Shown here piece by piece: positions 1 to 5,158 of a stretch of 5,158 nucleotides of DNA. Each line of letters opens with the position of its first letter. The first letter of the stretch is position 1. The position numbers and the translations under genes are program-made. The DNA comes from Kiritimatiellales bacterium (GTDB lineage Bacteria > Verrucomicrobiota > Kiritimatiellia > Kiritimatiellales > Pontiellaceae): NCBI GenBank assembly GCA_015486775.1, contig WFRA01000008.1:1-5158 (forward strand), written 5' to 3'. Under the pieces are notes generated by a model. That model worked only from the letters and a program-made list of their open reading frames with translations, did no database searches and was not told the origin of the DNA.

Positions 1-387
1 ACCTACCACTCGCCCCACGGCCTGCCGCCCACCGATGGCTCGCAGCCGGACATCAGCACCCCCTACGACATCGCCATCCTCTGCCTCGCCGCCCTGCGCC
101 AGCCCGCCACCCTGCGCTACACCAGCACCGAACTCAAATATATCCGCGGCGGCGAAACCATGCTCGCCACCCGCAACACCCTGGCCAAGCGCGTCGATGG
201 CTACCCCGGCTGCGACGGCCTCAAAACCGGCTACCACGGCATGGGCGGTTGGTCGCTCGCCGCCACCGCCGAACGCAACGGGAAGCGCGTTGTTGCCGTG
301 CTTCTGGGTTCCCCCGACAAAAAGACGCGCAACGCCACCGCCCGCAAGTTGCTCGACAAGGGGTTCCAGGCCCTGGAGAAAAGATAG
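1..387 (+). CDS. D-alanyl-D-alanine carboxypeptidase (peptidase S11, DacA/PBP5-like), 3' part only
   Basis: This is the C-terminal 128 residues of a serine D,D-peptidase; the start lies outside the window. Such enzymes remove the terminal D-Ala from peptidoglycan stem pentapeptides outside the cytoplasmic membrane. The visible part begins with SPHGLPPTDG and STPYDIA, matching the family's 'hGL...sT..DiA' region. The third active-site motif, KTG, is at local residues 75-77 (bases 223-231), inside GCDGLKTGYHGMGGWS, followed by the strand pair ATAERNGKRVVAVLLGS. The SxxK and SxN motifs lie upstream and cannot be checked. The protein stops about 50 residues after KTG, where the catalytic domain of PBP5 ends, so the beta-rich second domain and C-terminal amphipathic anchor of PBP5 are absent. 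Any anchoring would have to come from the unseen N-terminus. The next gene starts 147 bp downstream, so it is probably a separate transcription unit. Family assignment is firm; the exact paralogue is not. Confidence 0.9.
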   Translation, partial: TYHSPHGLPPTDGSQPDISTPYDIAILCLAALRQPATLRYTSTELKYIRGGETMLATRNTLAKRVDGYPGCDGLKTGYHGMGGWSLAATAERNGKRVVAVLLGSPDKKTRNATARKLLDKGFQALEKR

Positions 388-397
388 GGAAAGGAAC

Positions 398-468
398 GTA
401 TTTCATACTACGTATTGCGTATTGCTTCACCCACAGCCCACCGTCACGAAATACGCAGTACGCAATAC
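398..468. repeat. Imperfect palindrome built of 7-bp units (GTATTGC / GCAATAC)
   Basis: The left arm reads as four consecutive heptamers: GTATTTC (398-404), ATACTAC (405-411), GTATTGC (412-418) and GTATTGC (419-425). After a 22-bp spacer the right arm reads GAAATAC (448-454), GCAGTAC (455-461) and GCAATAC (462-468), the reverse-complement family of the same heptamer. Bases 412-425 pair with 455-468 at 13 of 14 positions, and 398-404 is the exact reverse complement of 448-454. The element fills much of the gap between the carboxypeptidase gene and nfo. No T-tract follows a stem, so it is not a canonical intrinsic terminator, though a transcript hairpin could affect 3'-end stability of the upstream mRNA. 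The form suggests a dispersed intergenic repeat; copy number in the genome is unknown. Confidence 0.6.
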
Positions 469-473
469 ACAAC

Positions 474-503
474 TTGTCTCGCCACTGCCAAATATGTTCT
501 AAT
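474..503 (+). promoter_or_regulatory. Possible sigma70-type promoter for nfo and the downstream gene run
   Basis: TTGTCT (474-479, 4 of 6 matches to TTGACA) and TCTAAT (498-503, 5 of 6 matches to TATAAT) are separated by 18 bp. They lie just after the palindromic repeat and about 30 bp before the nfo start, which would give a short leader of roughly 25 nt. This is the only intergenic gap in the window large enough for a promoter ahead of the five-gene run. The match is by eye, and such boxes occur by chance, so confidence is low. Confidence 0.3.
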
Positions 504-534
504 GCCGGACTTGTTCAACCTACGGGGCGTTTCC

Positions 535-1377
535 ATGAAATATATCGGAGCACATGTAAGCACGGCGGGCGGGGTGGAAAATGCACCGCTCAATGCCGCG
601 AAGATCGGCGCAACCGCCTTTGCGCTGTTTACGAAAAACCAGCGGCAATGGACCGCCAAACCGCTGACGGAAGAAAACATTTCCGCCTTCAAGGCCAACT
701 GCGCGAAACACAACTTTGAACCCGCACAGATTCTTCCTCACGACAGCTACCTCATCAACCTCGGCCACCCGGAGACCGAAAAGCTCGAAAAATCGCGCAC
801 CGCCTTCCTCGACGAAATGCAGCGTTGCGAGCAACTCGGTCTCGACCGCCTCAACTTCCACCCCGGCAGCCATCTCAAGCTCATCGACGAAAAAACCTGC
901 CTCGCCACCATCGCCGAGTCGATCAACCAAACGCTCGACCAAACGCAGGGCGTGATTGCCGTGATCGAAAACACGGCGGGCCAAGGCACCAACCTCGGCT
1001 TCCAGTTCGAGCACCTCGCCACAATTATCGAGCAAGTGAACGATCAATCGCGCGTCGGCGTCTGCCTCGATACTTGCCACACCTTTGCGGCGGGCTACGA
1101 CCTGCGTACCGAAGAAGCCTGCGACGAAACCTTTGACCGCTTCCACGAACTCGTCGGCTTCGAGTTCCTGCGGGGCATGCACCTCAACGACTCGAAAAAG
1201 GAGCTCGGCAGCCGGGTCGACCGCCACCATAGCCTCGGCAAGGGCGAGCTGGGGCTGGAAGTTTTCAAATACATCATGGCCGACGACCGCTTCGATCACC
1301 TCCCCCTCATCCTCGAAACCATCGACGACTCGATCTGGGATCAGGAAATCGCCCTGCTACGAAACATGGAAAATTGA
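535..1377 (+). CDS. nfo: Endonuclease IV (deoxyribonuclease IV, AP endonuclease)
   Basis: The 280-residue protein is a zinc-dependent AP endonuclease of base-excision repair. It cleaves the backbone 5' to abasic sites and also removes 3'-blocking groups, acting on cytoplasmic DNA. The length is close to E. coli Nfo (about 285) and the sequence aligns almost without gaps, e.g. MKYIGAHVS at the N-terminus, [14 protein letters not shown], and [14 protein letters not shown]. All nine residues expected to bind the three zinc ions are present at the E. coli numbering: H69, H109, E145, D179, H182, H216, D229, H231 and E261. The motifs around them include [36 protein letters not shown] and [10 protein letters not shown]. 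The start at ATG 535 is chosen because homology begins there, with GGGG (524-527) seven bases upstream as a weak ribosome site. The frame is open further upstream, but that part crosses the palindromic repeat and has no family similarity. It is the first gene of the downstream run; its TGA is touched by the second palindromic repeat. Confidence 0.97.
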   Translation: MKYIGAHVSTAGGVENAPLNAAKIGATAFALFTKNQRQWTAKPLTEENISAFKANCAKHNFEPAQILPHDSYLINLGHPETEKLEKSRTAFLDEMQRCEQLGLDRLNFHPGSHLKLIDEKTCLATIAESINQTLDQTQGVIAVIENTAGQGTNLGFQFEHLATIIEQVNDQSRVGVCLDTCHTFAAGYDLRTEEACDETFDRFHELVGFEFLRGMHLNDSKKELGSRVDRHHSLGKGELGLEVFKYIMADDRFDHLPLILETIDDSIWDQEIALLRNMEN

Positions 1378-1436
1378 ACCACGAATCATCCGAAATAAAC
1401 GAATCCAATTCGTGTCGATTCGAACAATTCGTGGTT
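1377..1436. repeat. Imperfect 60-bp palindrome built of ~9-bp ACGAAT / ATTCGT units
   Basis: The ends form a perfect 10-bp inverted repeat, AACCACGAAT (1377-1386) and ATTCGTGGTT (1427-1436). At the centre ACGAAT (1399-1404) faces ATTCGT (1408-1413) across 3 bases. The outer and inner pairs share nearly the same symmetry centre (about 1406), so the element is one imperfect palindrome. Related units recur about every 9-10 bp: ACGAAT at 1381 and 1399 with a degenerate CCGAAAT at 1390, then ATTCG at 1408, 1418 and 1427. The left end coincides with the final A of the nfo stop codon, and the right end is six bases before the trmJ ATG, so it fills almost the whole nfo-trmJ gap. No T-tract follows. 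It could fold in the mRNA between two operon genes and affect trmJ expression, but that is inference. Confidence 0.7.
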
Positions 1437-1442
1437 AACAAA

Positions 1443-2192
1443 ATGAATATTCTAGAAAACATTAAAGTGGTTTTAGTGGAGCCGATCTTTGGCGGCAATA
1501 TTGGGTCGGTCTGCCGAGCGATGAACAACAACGGCATCACCGACCTAGCGATCGTCAAACCGCGTCCAACCACCAACTGGGACGAGGCGTATAAATTGGC
1601 CTGCAACGCCAAGGCGCAGCTCGACGCCCGCCAGGAGTTCCAAACCTTGGAAGAGGCTCTTGCCGACTGCACCGTGGTGGGTGCCACCTCGGCACGCACC
1701 GGCTTCTACCGCGATACCGCCCACTCGCCGCGCGAGTTCGCCCCCATCGCACTAGAGAGCGCGGCAGATCACAAAGTGGCACTGGTGTTTGGCCGCGAAG
1801 ACAAGGGGCTGACCAACGAGGAGCTGGCGCAAGCCACCCACATCATCCAGATTCCGTCGAGCGAACTCTACACCTCGCTCAACCTCGCCCAGGCGGTAAT
1901 GGTCTGTTGCTACGAACTTTTCGTGGCCTCCGGAACCTTCCAACCTTCGGAAGAAAAGGCCGACGAGGCACCGTCCGAACTGCGCGAGCGCATGTTCGCC
2001 ACCTGGCGCGAAATGATGCTCAAAACCGAATTCACCCACGAACAAAAACTCGAACACATGATGATGGGACTGCGCCGCATCTTTTCGCGCGGCAAGCTGA
2101 CCGTCCCCGATGTCAAGATCCTGATGGGTCTTGCCAAGCAATCGATTTGGGTTTCCAACCAATGGAACAAAACGAAAGGACCCCATGAGTAG
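1443..2192 (+). CDS. trmJ: TrmJ-type tRNA (cytidine/uridine-2'-O)-methyltransferase (SPOUT/TrmH family)
   Basis: A 249-residue SPOUT methyltransferase, close in length to E. coli TrmJ (about 246), which uses S-adenosylmethionine to 2'-O-methylate nucleotide 32 in the anticodon loop of some tRNAs. All three SpoU/TrmH motifs are visible. Motif 1 is NIGSVCRAM (residues 19-27, with the conserved Asn and Arg25). Motif 2 is LVFGREDKGLTNEE (114-127). Motif 3 is IIQIPSS...SLNLAQAV (134-152), which forms the knotted cofactor site. A charged linker (about 165-180) leads to a C-terminal helical region with MMMGLRRIFSRGKLTVPDVKI (split around 206-226), resembling the TrmJ C-terminal domain. The ATG at 1443 is chosen because it directly precedes the first strand (IKVVLVEP). 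It has no clear Shine-Dalgarno sequence. An alternative in-frame TTG at 1374 overlaps the nfo stop but would add 23 residues translated from the palindrome. TrmJ rather than another TrmH paralogue is likely, but substrate specificity is inferred. Confidence 0.88.
   Translation: MNILENIKVVLVEPIFGGNIGSVCRAMNNNGITDLAIVKPRPTTNWDEAYKLACNAKAQLDARQEFQTLEEALADCTVVGATSARTGFYRDTAHSPREFAPIALESAADHKVALVFGREDKGLTNEELAQATHIIQIPSSELYTSLNLAQAVMVCCYELFVASGTFQPSEEKADEAPSELRERMFATWREMMLKTEFTHEQKLEHMMMGLRRIFSRGKLTVPDVKILMGLAKQSIWVSNQWNKTKGPHE
2175..2180 (+). promoter_or_regulatory. Ribosome binding site that fixes the exonuclease start
   Basis: AAAGGA lies inside the last codons of trmJ, four bases before ATG 2185. 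It supports that ATG over an upstream in-frame ATG at 2131, which would add 18 residues read from the trmJ C-terminal coding sequence. The spacing is a little short. Confidence 0.5.
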
Positions 2193-2778
2193 CCTGCCCG
2201 AGAAAAAACACATCACCAAAGCCGAGATCAACGAGCTGCCCATGCGGCAATACGAAGGCAAAATCATTCTCTGCAAGACACCGGAAGAGGCCGAGGCCGC
2301 CGCCGAAAAGCTCAAGAAGGAGACGCTGCTCGGCTTCGACACCGAAACCCGCCCCGCCTTCCGCAAGGGCGAGAGCTACGATCCCTCCCTGCTCCAGCTC
2401 GGTACGGAAAACGAGGTCTACCTCATCCAGATCCAGCAAACCGGACTCGTCCCCGGCCTGCTCGAAATCCTCTCCGCCCGGCACATCACCAAGGCCGGGG
2501 TAGCAATCGACCGCGACATCGAAGAGCTCCAAGCCGTGTCCTACTTCATGCCCGACGGATTTGTTGAGCTCGCCGACCTCGCCAAGACCGCCCAGATCAA
2601 AAATCTGGGGTTGCGCGGCCTCACGGCCATCCTCTTCGGCTTCCGCATCTCCAAGCGCGAGCAGGTCTCCAACTGGGCACGCAAAGACCTTACCGACTCC
2701 CAGCAGCGCTATGCCGCCACCGACGCCTGGCTTGGCTACAAAATCTTTAAACACTTCGAGGATGCAGGCATCATCTAA
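2185..2778 (+). CDS. RNase D/WRN-like 3'-5' exonuclease, single DEDDy domain
   Basis: A 197-residue protein consisting essentially of one 3'-5' exonuclease domain of the DnaQ-like DEDD superfamily, which removes nucleotides from 3' ends using two metal ions. Exo I is LLGFDTETRP (D52, E54). Exo II is KAGVAIDRDIEEL, where D111 aligns with the family Asp. Exo III is QQRYAATDAW (Y176, D180), the Y-x3-D form that places it in the DEDDy group with RNase D and WRN exonuclease. The stretch EQVSNWARKDLTDSQQRYAATDA is typical of this subfamily. At 197 residues it lacks the HRDC domains of full RNase D (about 375 residues), so it is a stand-alone domain and could act on RNA or DNA. It overlaps trmJ by 8 bp (ATG 2185, trmJ TAG 2190-2192), which implies co-translation with a tRNA-modifying enzyme; a role in tRNA 3' processing is possible but not shown. 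The family call is firm, the substrate unknown. Confidence 0.9.
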   Translation: MSSLPEKKHITKAEINELPMRQYEGKIILCKTPEEAEAAAEKLKKETLLGFDTETRPAFRKGESYDPSLLQLGTENEVYLIQIQQTGLVPGLLEILSARHITKAGVAIDRDIEELQAVSYFMPDGFVELADLAKTAQIKNLGLRGLTAILFGFRISKREQVSNWARKDLTDSQQRYAATDAWLGYKIFKHFEDAGII

Positions 2779-2787
2779 CGCAACCCC

Positions 2788-4017
2788 ATGACCAGAAAAA
2801 CAAAGATTGCATTTATCCACCGCTACGGGCTCGAAGGCTGGATCTGCTGCGGCGGCCACGCGGTTCCTGGTGTCATTAAGCAACTCTCCCGGAAGGCGGA
2901 GATCCACTTCTACGGCCCGCATACCACCGAGCCGAAGGATCCGGCGCTGCGTTCCAACCTTCGGATGCACGAGCTACCCCACACCTGGAACCGCGCCAAC
3001 CCCTCCGATAAAATCACCAAGACCATCCTCTGGTATTTCTGGCTTCCAATCCTTGGAATCCGCTGCCGGTTGAATGGAACCCAGCTCATCTGGAACGATG
3101 AAACCGTTCCGCTTACCGCCCCCATCCTGCGCATCTTCTACGGCAAAAATATCGCCATCACCGTGATGGACTTCTTCATGCGCATCTACACCGAAGGGCA
3201 TCCCCGGCTTTACTGGCTCCGTGACTTCGTCGAGCGCATCGACTTCGCCGCGTGGAAAAAGCTTCCCCTGCTCTTCACCAAGGTGCTCTACACGCAGGAG
3301 TTCCTCGCCGAGCGCGGGGTTCCGAAAGAGGCGATGCAGCTCTACCGCAACCCGGTCGATCCCGCCAAGTTCCACCCTGTCGACGAAGCCACCCGCAAGG
3401 CCACCCGCGCAAAATTTGGATTCACGGATTCCGACATCGTCCTCACCCACCACGGCATCCTCCACCCCAACAAAGGCAACGACTGGATCCTCCGGCAACT
3501 GGCCAGTACGGGCGACATCGATGTCGCCCCAACGGTGAAATTTCTTTTGATCGGCAACGGCCCGGAAACGGAAAACCTGCAAAAACTGGCCGCCGACCTC
3601 GGGATCGCCAACCGCATCGTCTTTGCCGGCTGGCTCCCGACCGAAGAAGACCTCAACAACGCGCTCGCCTCCGCCGACATCGGGCTGGTGATGCGCATCG
3701 GGCAGGAAACCGACCACTTCCACATGACCGACACCCTCGCCCACGAAATGGCCTGCGGAAAGCCCATCCTCGCCGTCGACCTGCGCGGCATCGCCGAAGT
3801 GATCGAAGACGGCCAGAACGGCTTCCTCTTCTCGCCGAACCAGCCCACCGTGTTCCGGGAAAGGCTTGCTCGGCTGGCCGGATCCGAAGAACTGCGCCAA
3901 AACCTGAGCAGACAGGCCCTTGCCACCAGCAGGGATATTTGCTCGCCCAAAAAGGCGATCGACTCCCTGTGCAAGGCACTAGAGAAAGCCGCGCTCCCAA
4001 AGGAGGAAGGGGCGTGA
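2788..4017 (+). CDS. GT-B fold glycosyltransferase (GT4-type, group 1)
   Basis: A 409-residue cytoplasmic or inner-membrane-associated glycosyltransferase that probably transfers a sugar from a nucleotide-sugar donor onto a lipid-linked or surface glycan. The N-terminal Rossmann half opens with KIAFIHRYGLEG and a glycine loop GGH (22-24). The C-terminal half has the GT4 pattern: HHGILHPNKGNDW (221-233), the strand FLLIGNGPE (252-260), RIVFAGWLPTEEDL (276-289), ADIGLVM (296-302) and HEMACGKPILAVDLRGIAEV (319-338), then EDGQNGFLF. E320 matches the second Glu of the EX7E donor-site motif; the first Glu position (312) is His. A hydrophobic stretch at about 80-91 may touch the membrane. ATG 2788 is used because the first beta strand follows immediately; it is 9 bp after the exonuclease stop and has no good Shine-Dalgarno site, so translation may be coupled. 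The 3' end carries the ribosome site of the next gene. Donor and acceptor cannot be told from sequence. Confidence 0.88.
   Translation: MTRKTKIAFIHRYGLEGWICCGGHAVPGVIKQLSRKAEIHFYGPHTTEPKDPALRSNLRMHELPHTWNRANPSDKITKTILWYFWLPILGIRCRLNGTQLIWNDETVPLTAPILRIFYGKNIAITVMDFFMRIYTEGHPRLYWLRDFVERIDFAAWKKLPLLFTKVLYTQEFLAERGVPKEAMQLYRNPVDPAKFHPVDEATRKATRAKFGFTDSDIVLTHHGILHPNKGNDWILRQLASTGDIDVAPTVKFLLIGNGPETENLQKLAADLGIANRIVFAGWLPTEEDLNNALASADIGLVMRIGQETDHFHMTDTLAHEMACGKPILAVDLRGIAEVIEDGQNGFLFSPNQPTVFRERLARLAGSEELRQNLSRQALATSRDICSPKKAIDSLCKALEKAALPKEEGA
4001..4006 (+). promoter_or_regulatory. Strong Shine-Dalgarno site for the GTG-started GT61 gene
   Basis: AGGAGG lies in the last codons of the GT4 gene, seven bases before GTG 4014. 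Sequence and spacing are near ideal, and this is the best ribosome site in the window. It decides the start of the following gene, which has no ATG near its N-terminus in the correct frame. Confidence 0.8.
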
Positions 4018-5158
4018 ATCTTCTTCCCCAGTATAAAAGCGGAGACCTACTCTTCCGCCTGCTAGCGGAAACCCGTCAACGATTCCGCCGCGCCGGGAAC
4101 GGGCGGCGCTTCCCCGTCGCGCCCCCCCGCTCCGTACAGACGCTCGCAGAGCAGAACTTAAACCCCGAGACCCTCCACCCACCTTGTACAACCTCTCTAT
4201 CCAAACCCGACCAAATTGTCCCGAACTACGCAGAGCGACTTATCCGTCGGTGCGACACCATCGAGTTTGCCCCCACTTTCGTTGTTTCGCTGCCCGAAGC
4301 AACGGTGCTTGGCGAAGGGCATGTGCTCATCAACCCAACCACCCTGCTAGCCGATACGACGACCGACTTCCATCGCCATCTGGATCACCACTTTCTACTA
4401 ACCGAAAAGGCCATTCCCGAACCGGCACCTTTCGACGGCTCGCTCGCCGTCGTCGCCTCTCCGGGCAGCGACAACTATTTCCACTGGACACTAGTCTCCG
4501 TGCCCCGCTTCCGGCTGCTGGAACAATCCGGAGCGGCCCCCGGTGCCTACTATACCAATCGGCAACATCGCTTCCAGCGCGAGTGGCTCGACATGCTCGA
4601 CATCCCAGCGGAGCGCGTCGTCGAGGCCACCCCCTCGACGCACCTGAAACCCGGCCAGCTGATCCTTCCCTCCTTTTTCGGAACCGAGTCCCTCTCCCGG
4701 CCGGAGGCGGTCGATTTCCTGCGCGGCTTCATTCCCGCCCGACACGGGAACTCCCCTGAAAAGATCTACATCTCCCGCGCCGATGCCCAGCGTCGCCGCC
4801 TGCGCAACGAACGCGAAGTCGAAGCCCTTCTTCATCAAAAGGGATTCAAAACGATCCATCCGGGCCGGATGGGCGTCCGCGAACAGATGGCGCTGTTTGC
4901 CGGAGCGCGGGAGATCGTTGCCGTCCACGGGGCGGAGCTGACCAACCTCGTCTACTGCGCGCCCGGCACGCGCGTCGTCGAACTGCTCCCCCCCACCTAC
5001 CCCAACCCGTGCTTCCGCGAACTGGCCGGGCTGTGCGGGCTTTGCTATGCTGCCCTTTTCGGTACGGGTTCCCACCGCCTGCTGAAAAAGGGAGTGGATG
5101 CCCACCATGTCTGGAGCGGCCTGAAAATCGCCCCGCGGCAACTCGAAAACATATTGGA
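4014..5158 (+). CDS. GT61/DUF563-type glycosyltransferase, 3' end cut by window edge
   Basis: A reading frame opens at GTG 4014 and has no stop through the window end, giving 381 codons. GTG overlaps the GT4 stop as GTGA, and AGGAGG sits 7 bases upstream, so the two genes are translationally coupled. The sequence fits the GT61 (DUF563) family, whose bacterial members occur in surface polysaccharide loci. Visible marks are SDNYFHWTLVSVPRFRLL (from about residue 152, with HW at 157-158), IYISRADAQRRRLRNEREV (251-269, the 'YisR...R...NE' block), REQMALFAGAREIVAVHGAELTNLVY (the HGAxLTN motif at 305-311) and GTRVVELLPP (E323). The first 70 or so residues are poorly conserved and rich in Arg (R21, R23, R25, R26, R31, R32), with no clear signal peptide. 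The last family motifs are already present, so the gene probably ends soon after the window. Sugar and acceptor are unknown; together with the GT4 gene it suggests the start of a glycan assembly cluster. Confidence 0.88.
   Translation, partial: MNLLPQYKSGDLLFRLLAETRQRFRRAGNGRRFPVAPPRSVQTLAEQNLNPETLHPPCTTSLSKPDQIVPNYAERLIRRCDTIEFAPTFVVSLPEATVLGEGHVLINPTTLLADTTTDFHRHLDHHFLLTEKAIPEPAPFDGSLAVVASPGSDNYFHWTLVSVPRFRLLEQSGAAPGAYYTNRQHRFQREWLDMLDIPAERVVEATPSTHLKPGQLILPSFFGTESLSRPEAVDFLRGFIPARHGNSPEKIYISRADAQRRRLRNEREVEALLHQKGFKTIHPGRMGVREQMALFAGAREIVAVHGAELTNLVYCAPGTRVVELLPPTYPNPCFRELAGLCGLCYAALFGTGSHRLLKKGVDAHHVWSGLKIAPRQLENIL

Noticed and set aside
398..468. Intrinsic terminator for the carboxypeptidase gene
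   Set aside because: The inverted arms are AT-mixed with a loop of about 29 bases and no T-tract follows, so the stem lacks the form of a rho-independent terminator.
398..468. CRISPR-like array
   Set aside because: The units are 7 bp, degenerate, contiguous and inverted at the centre, without spacers of regular length.
35..502. Pro/Ser/Ala-rich plus-strand open frame overlapping the carboxypeptidase gene
   Set aside because: It is a shifted reading of the carboxypeptidase codons, which show clear S11 motifs in the other frame.
520..1299. Long open frame on the minus strand opposite nfo
   Set aside because: It mirrors the nfo codons, is low in complexity (Ala/Val/Glu-rich) and matches no family I recognise; nfo on the plus strand is unmistakable.
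2113..3900. Two long minus-strand open frames (2113-2970 and 2974-3900)
   Set aside because: They lie opposite the exonuclease and GT4 genes and arise from the strong C/G third-position bias, which removes stops from the opposite strand. The plus-strand frames carry the catalytic motifs.
4184..4759. Plus-strand open frame of 191 codons inside the GT61 region
   Set aside because: It is Arg/Pro/Ser-rich with no domain pattern, has no ribosome site, and is out of frame with the motif-bearing GT61 frame that spans it.
4491..5141. Minus-strand open frame of 216 codons opposite the GT61 gene
   Set aside because: It is a composition-driven antisense shadow with no recognisable motifs, while the plus-strand frame shows conserved DUF563 blocks.

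Overview
The window is a GC-rich bacterial chromosomal segment. Every gene I can support is on the + strand, and third codon positions strongly favour C and G. The layout is: the 3' end of a D,D-carboxypeptidase gene (1-387); an intergenic stretch holding a short palindromic repeat and a possible promoter (388-534); then a tightly packed run of nfo (endonuclease IV), a trmJ-type tRNA 2'-O-methyltransferase gene, an RNase D-like 3'-5' exonuclease gene, a GT-B (GT4-type) glycosyltransferase gene and a GT61/DUF563-type glycosyltransferase gene that runs off the right edge.

The gene run looks co-transcribed. Spacing is 65 bp between nfo and trmJ (filled by a second palindromic repeat), an 8-bp overlap between trmJ and the exonuclease, 9 bp to the GT4 gene, and a 4-bp GTGA overlap to the GT61 gene. 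Functionally it joins a DNA-repair/RNA-processing half (nfo, trmJ, exonuclease) to an envelope-glycan half (two glycosyltransferases). The last gene starts with GTG behind a near-perfect Shine-Dalgarno sequence inside the end of the GT4 gene, and it stays open for 381 codons to the window edge.

The most distinctive non-coding signals are two imperfect palindromes, one on each side of nfo. One (398-468) is built from 7-bp units related to GTATTGC/GCAATAC. The other (1377-1436) is built from roughly 9-bp units containing ACGAAT/ATTCGT and starts on the last base of the nfo stop codon. They share an architecture but not a sequence, and they look like members of dispersed intergenic palindromic repeat families.

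Taxonomy cannot be fixed from this sequence. GC-rich composition, weak or absent Shine-Dalgarno sequences on several genes, and palindromic intergenic repeats would fit a PVC-group bacterium such as Kiritimatiellota/Verrucomicrobiota, but this is a low-confidence guess. I see no CRISPR array, phage, transposase, RNA gene or defence system. The genes belong to known families, so the window is mostly ordinary apart from the repeats.
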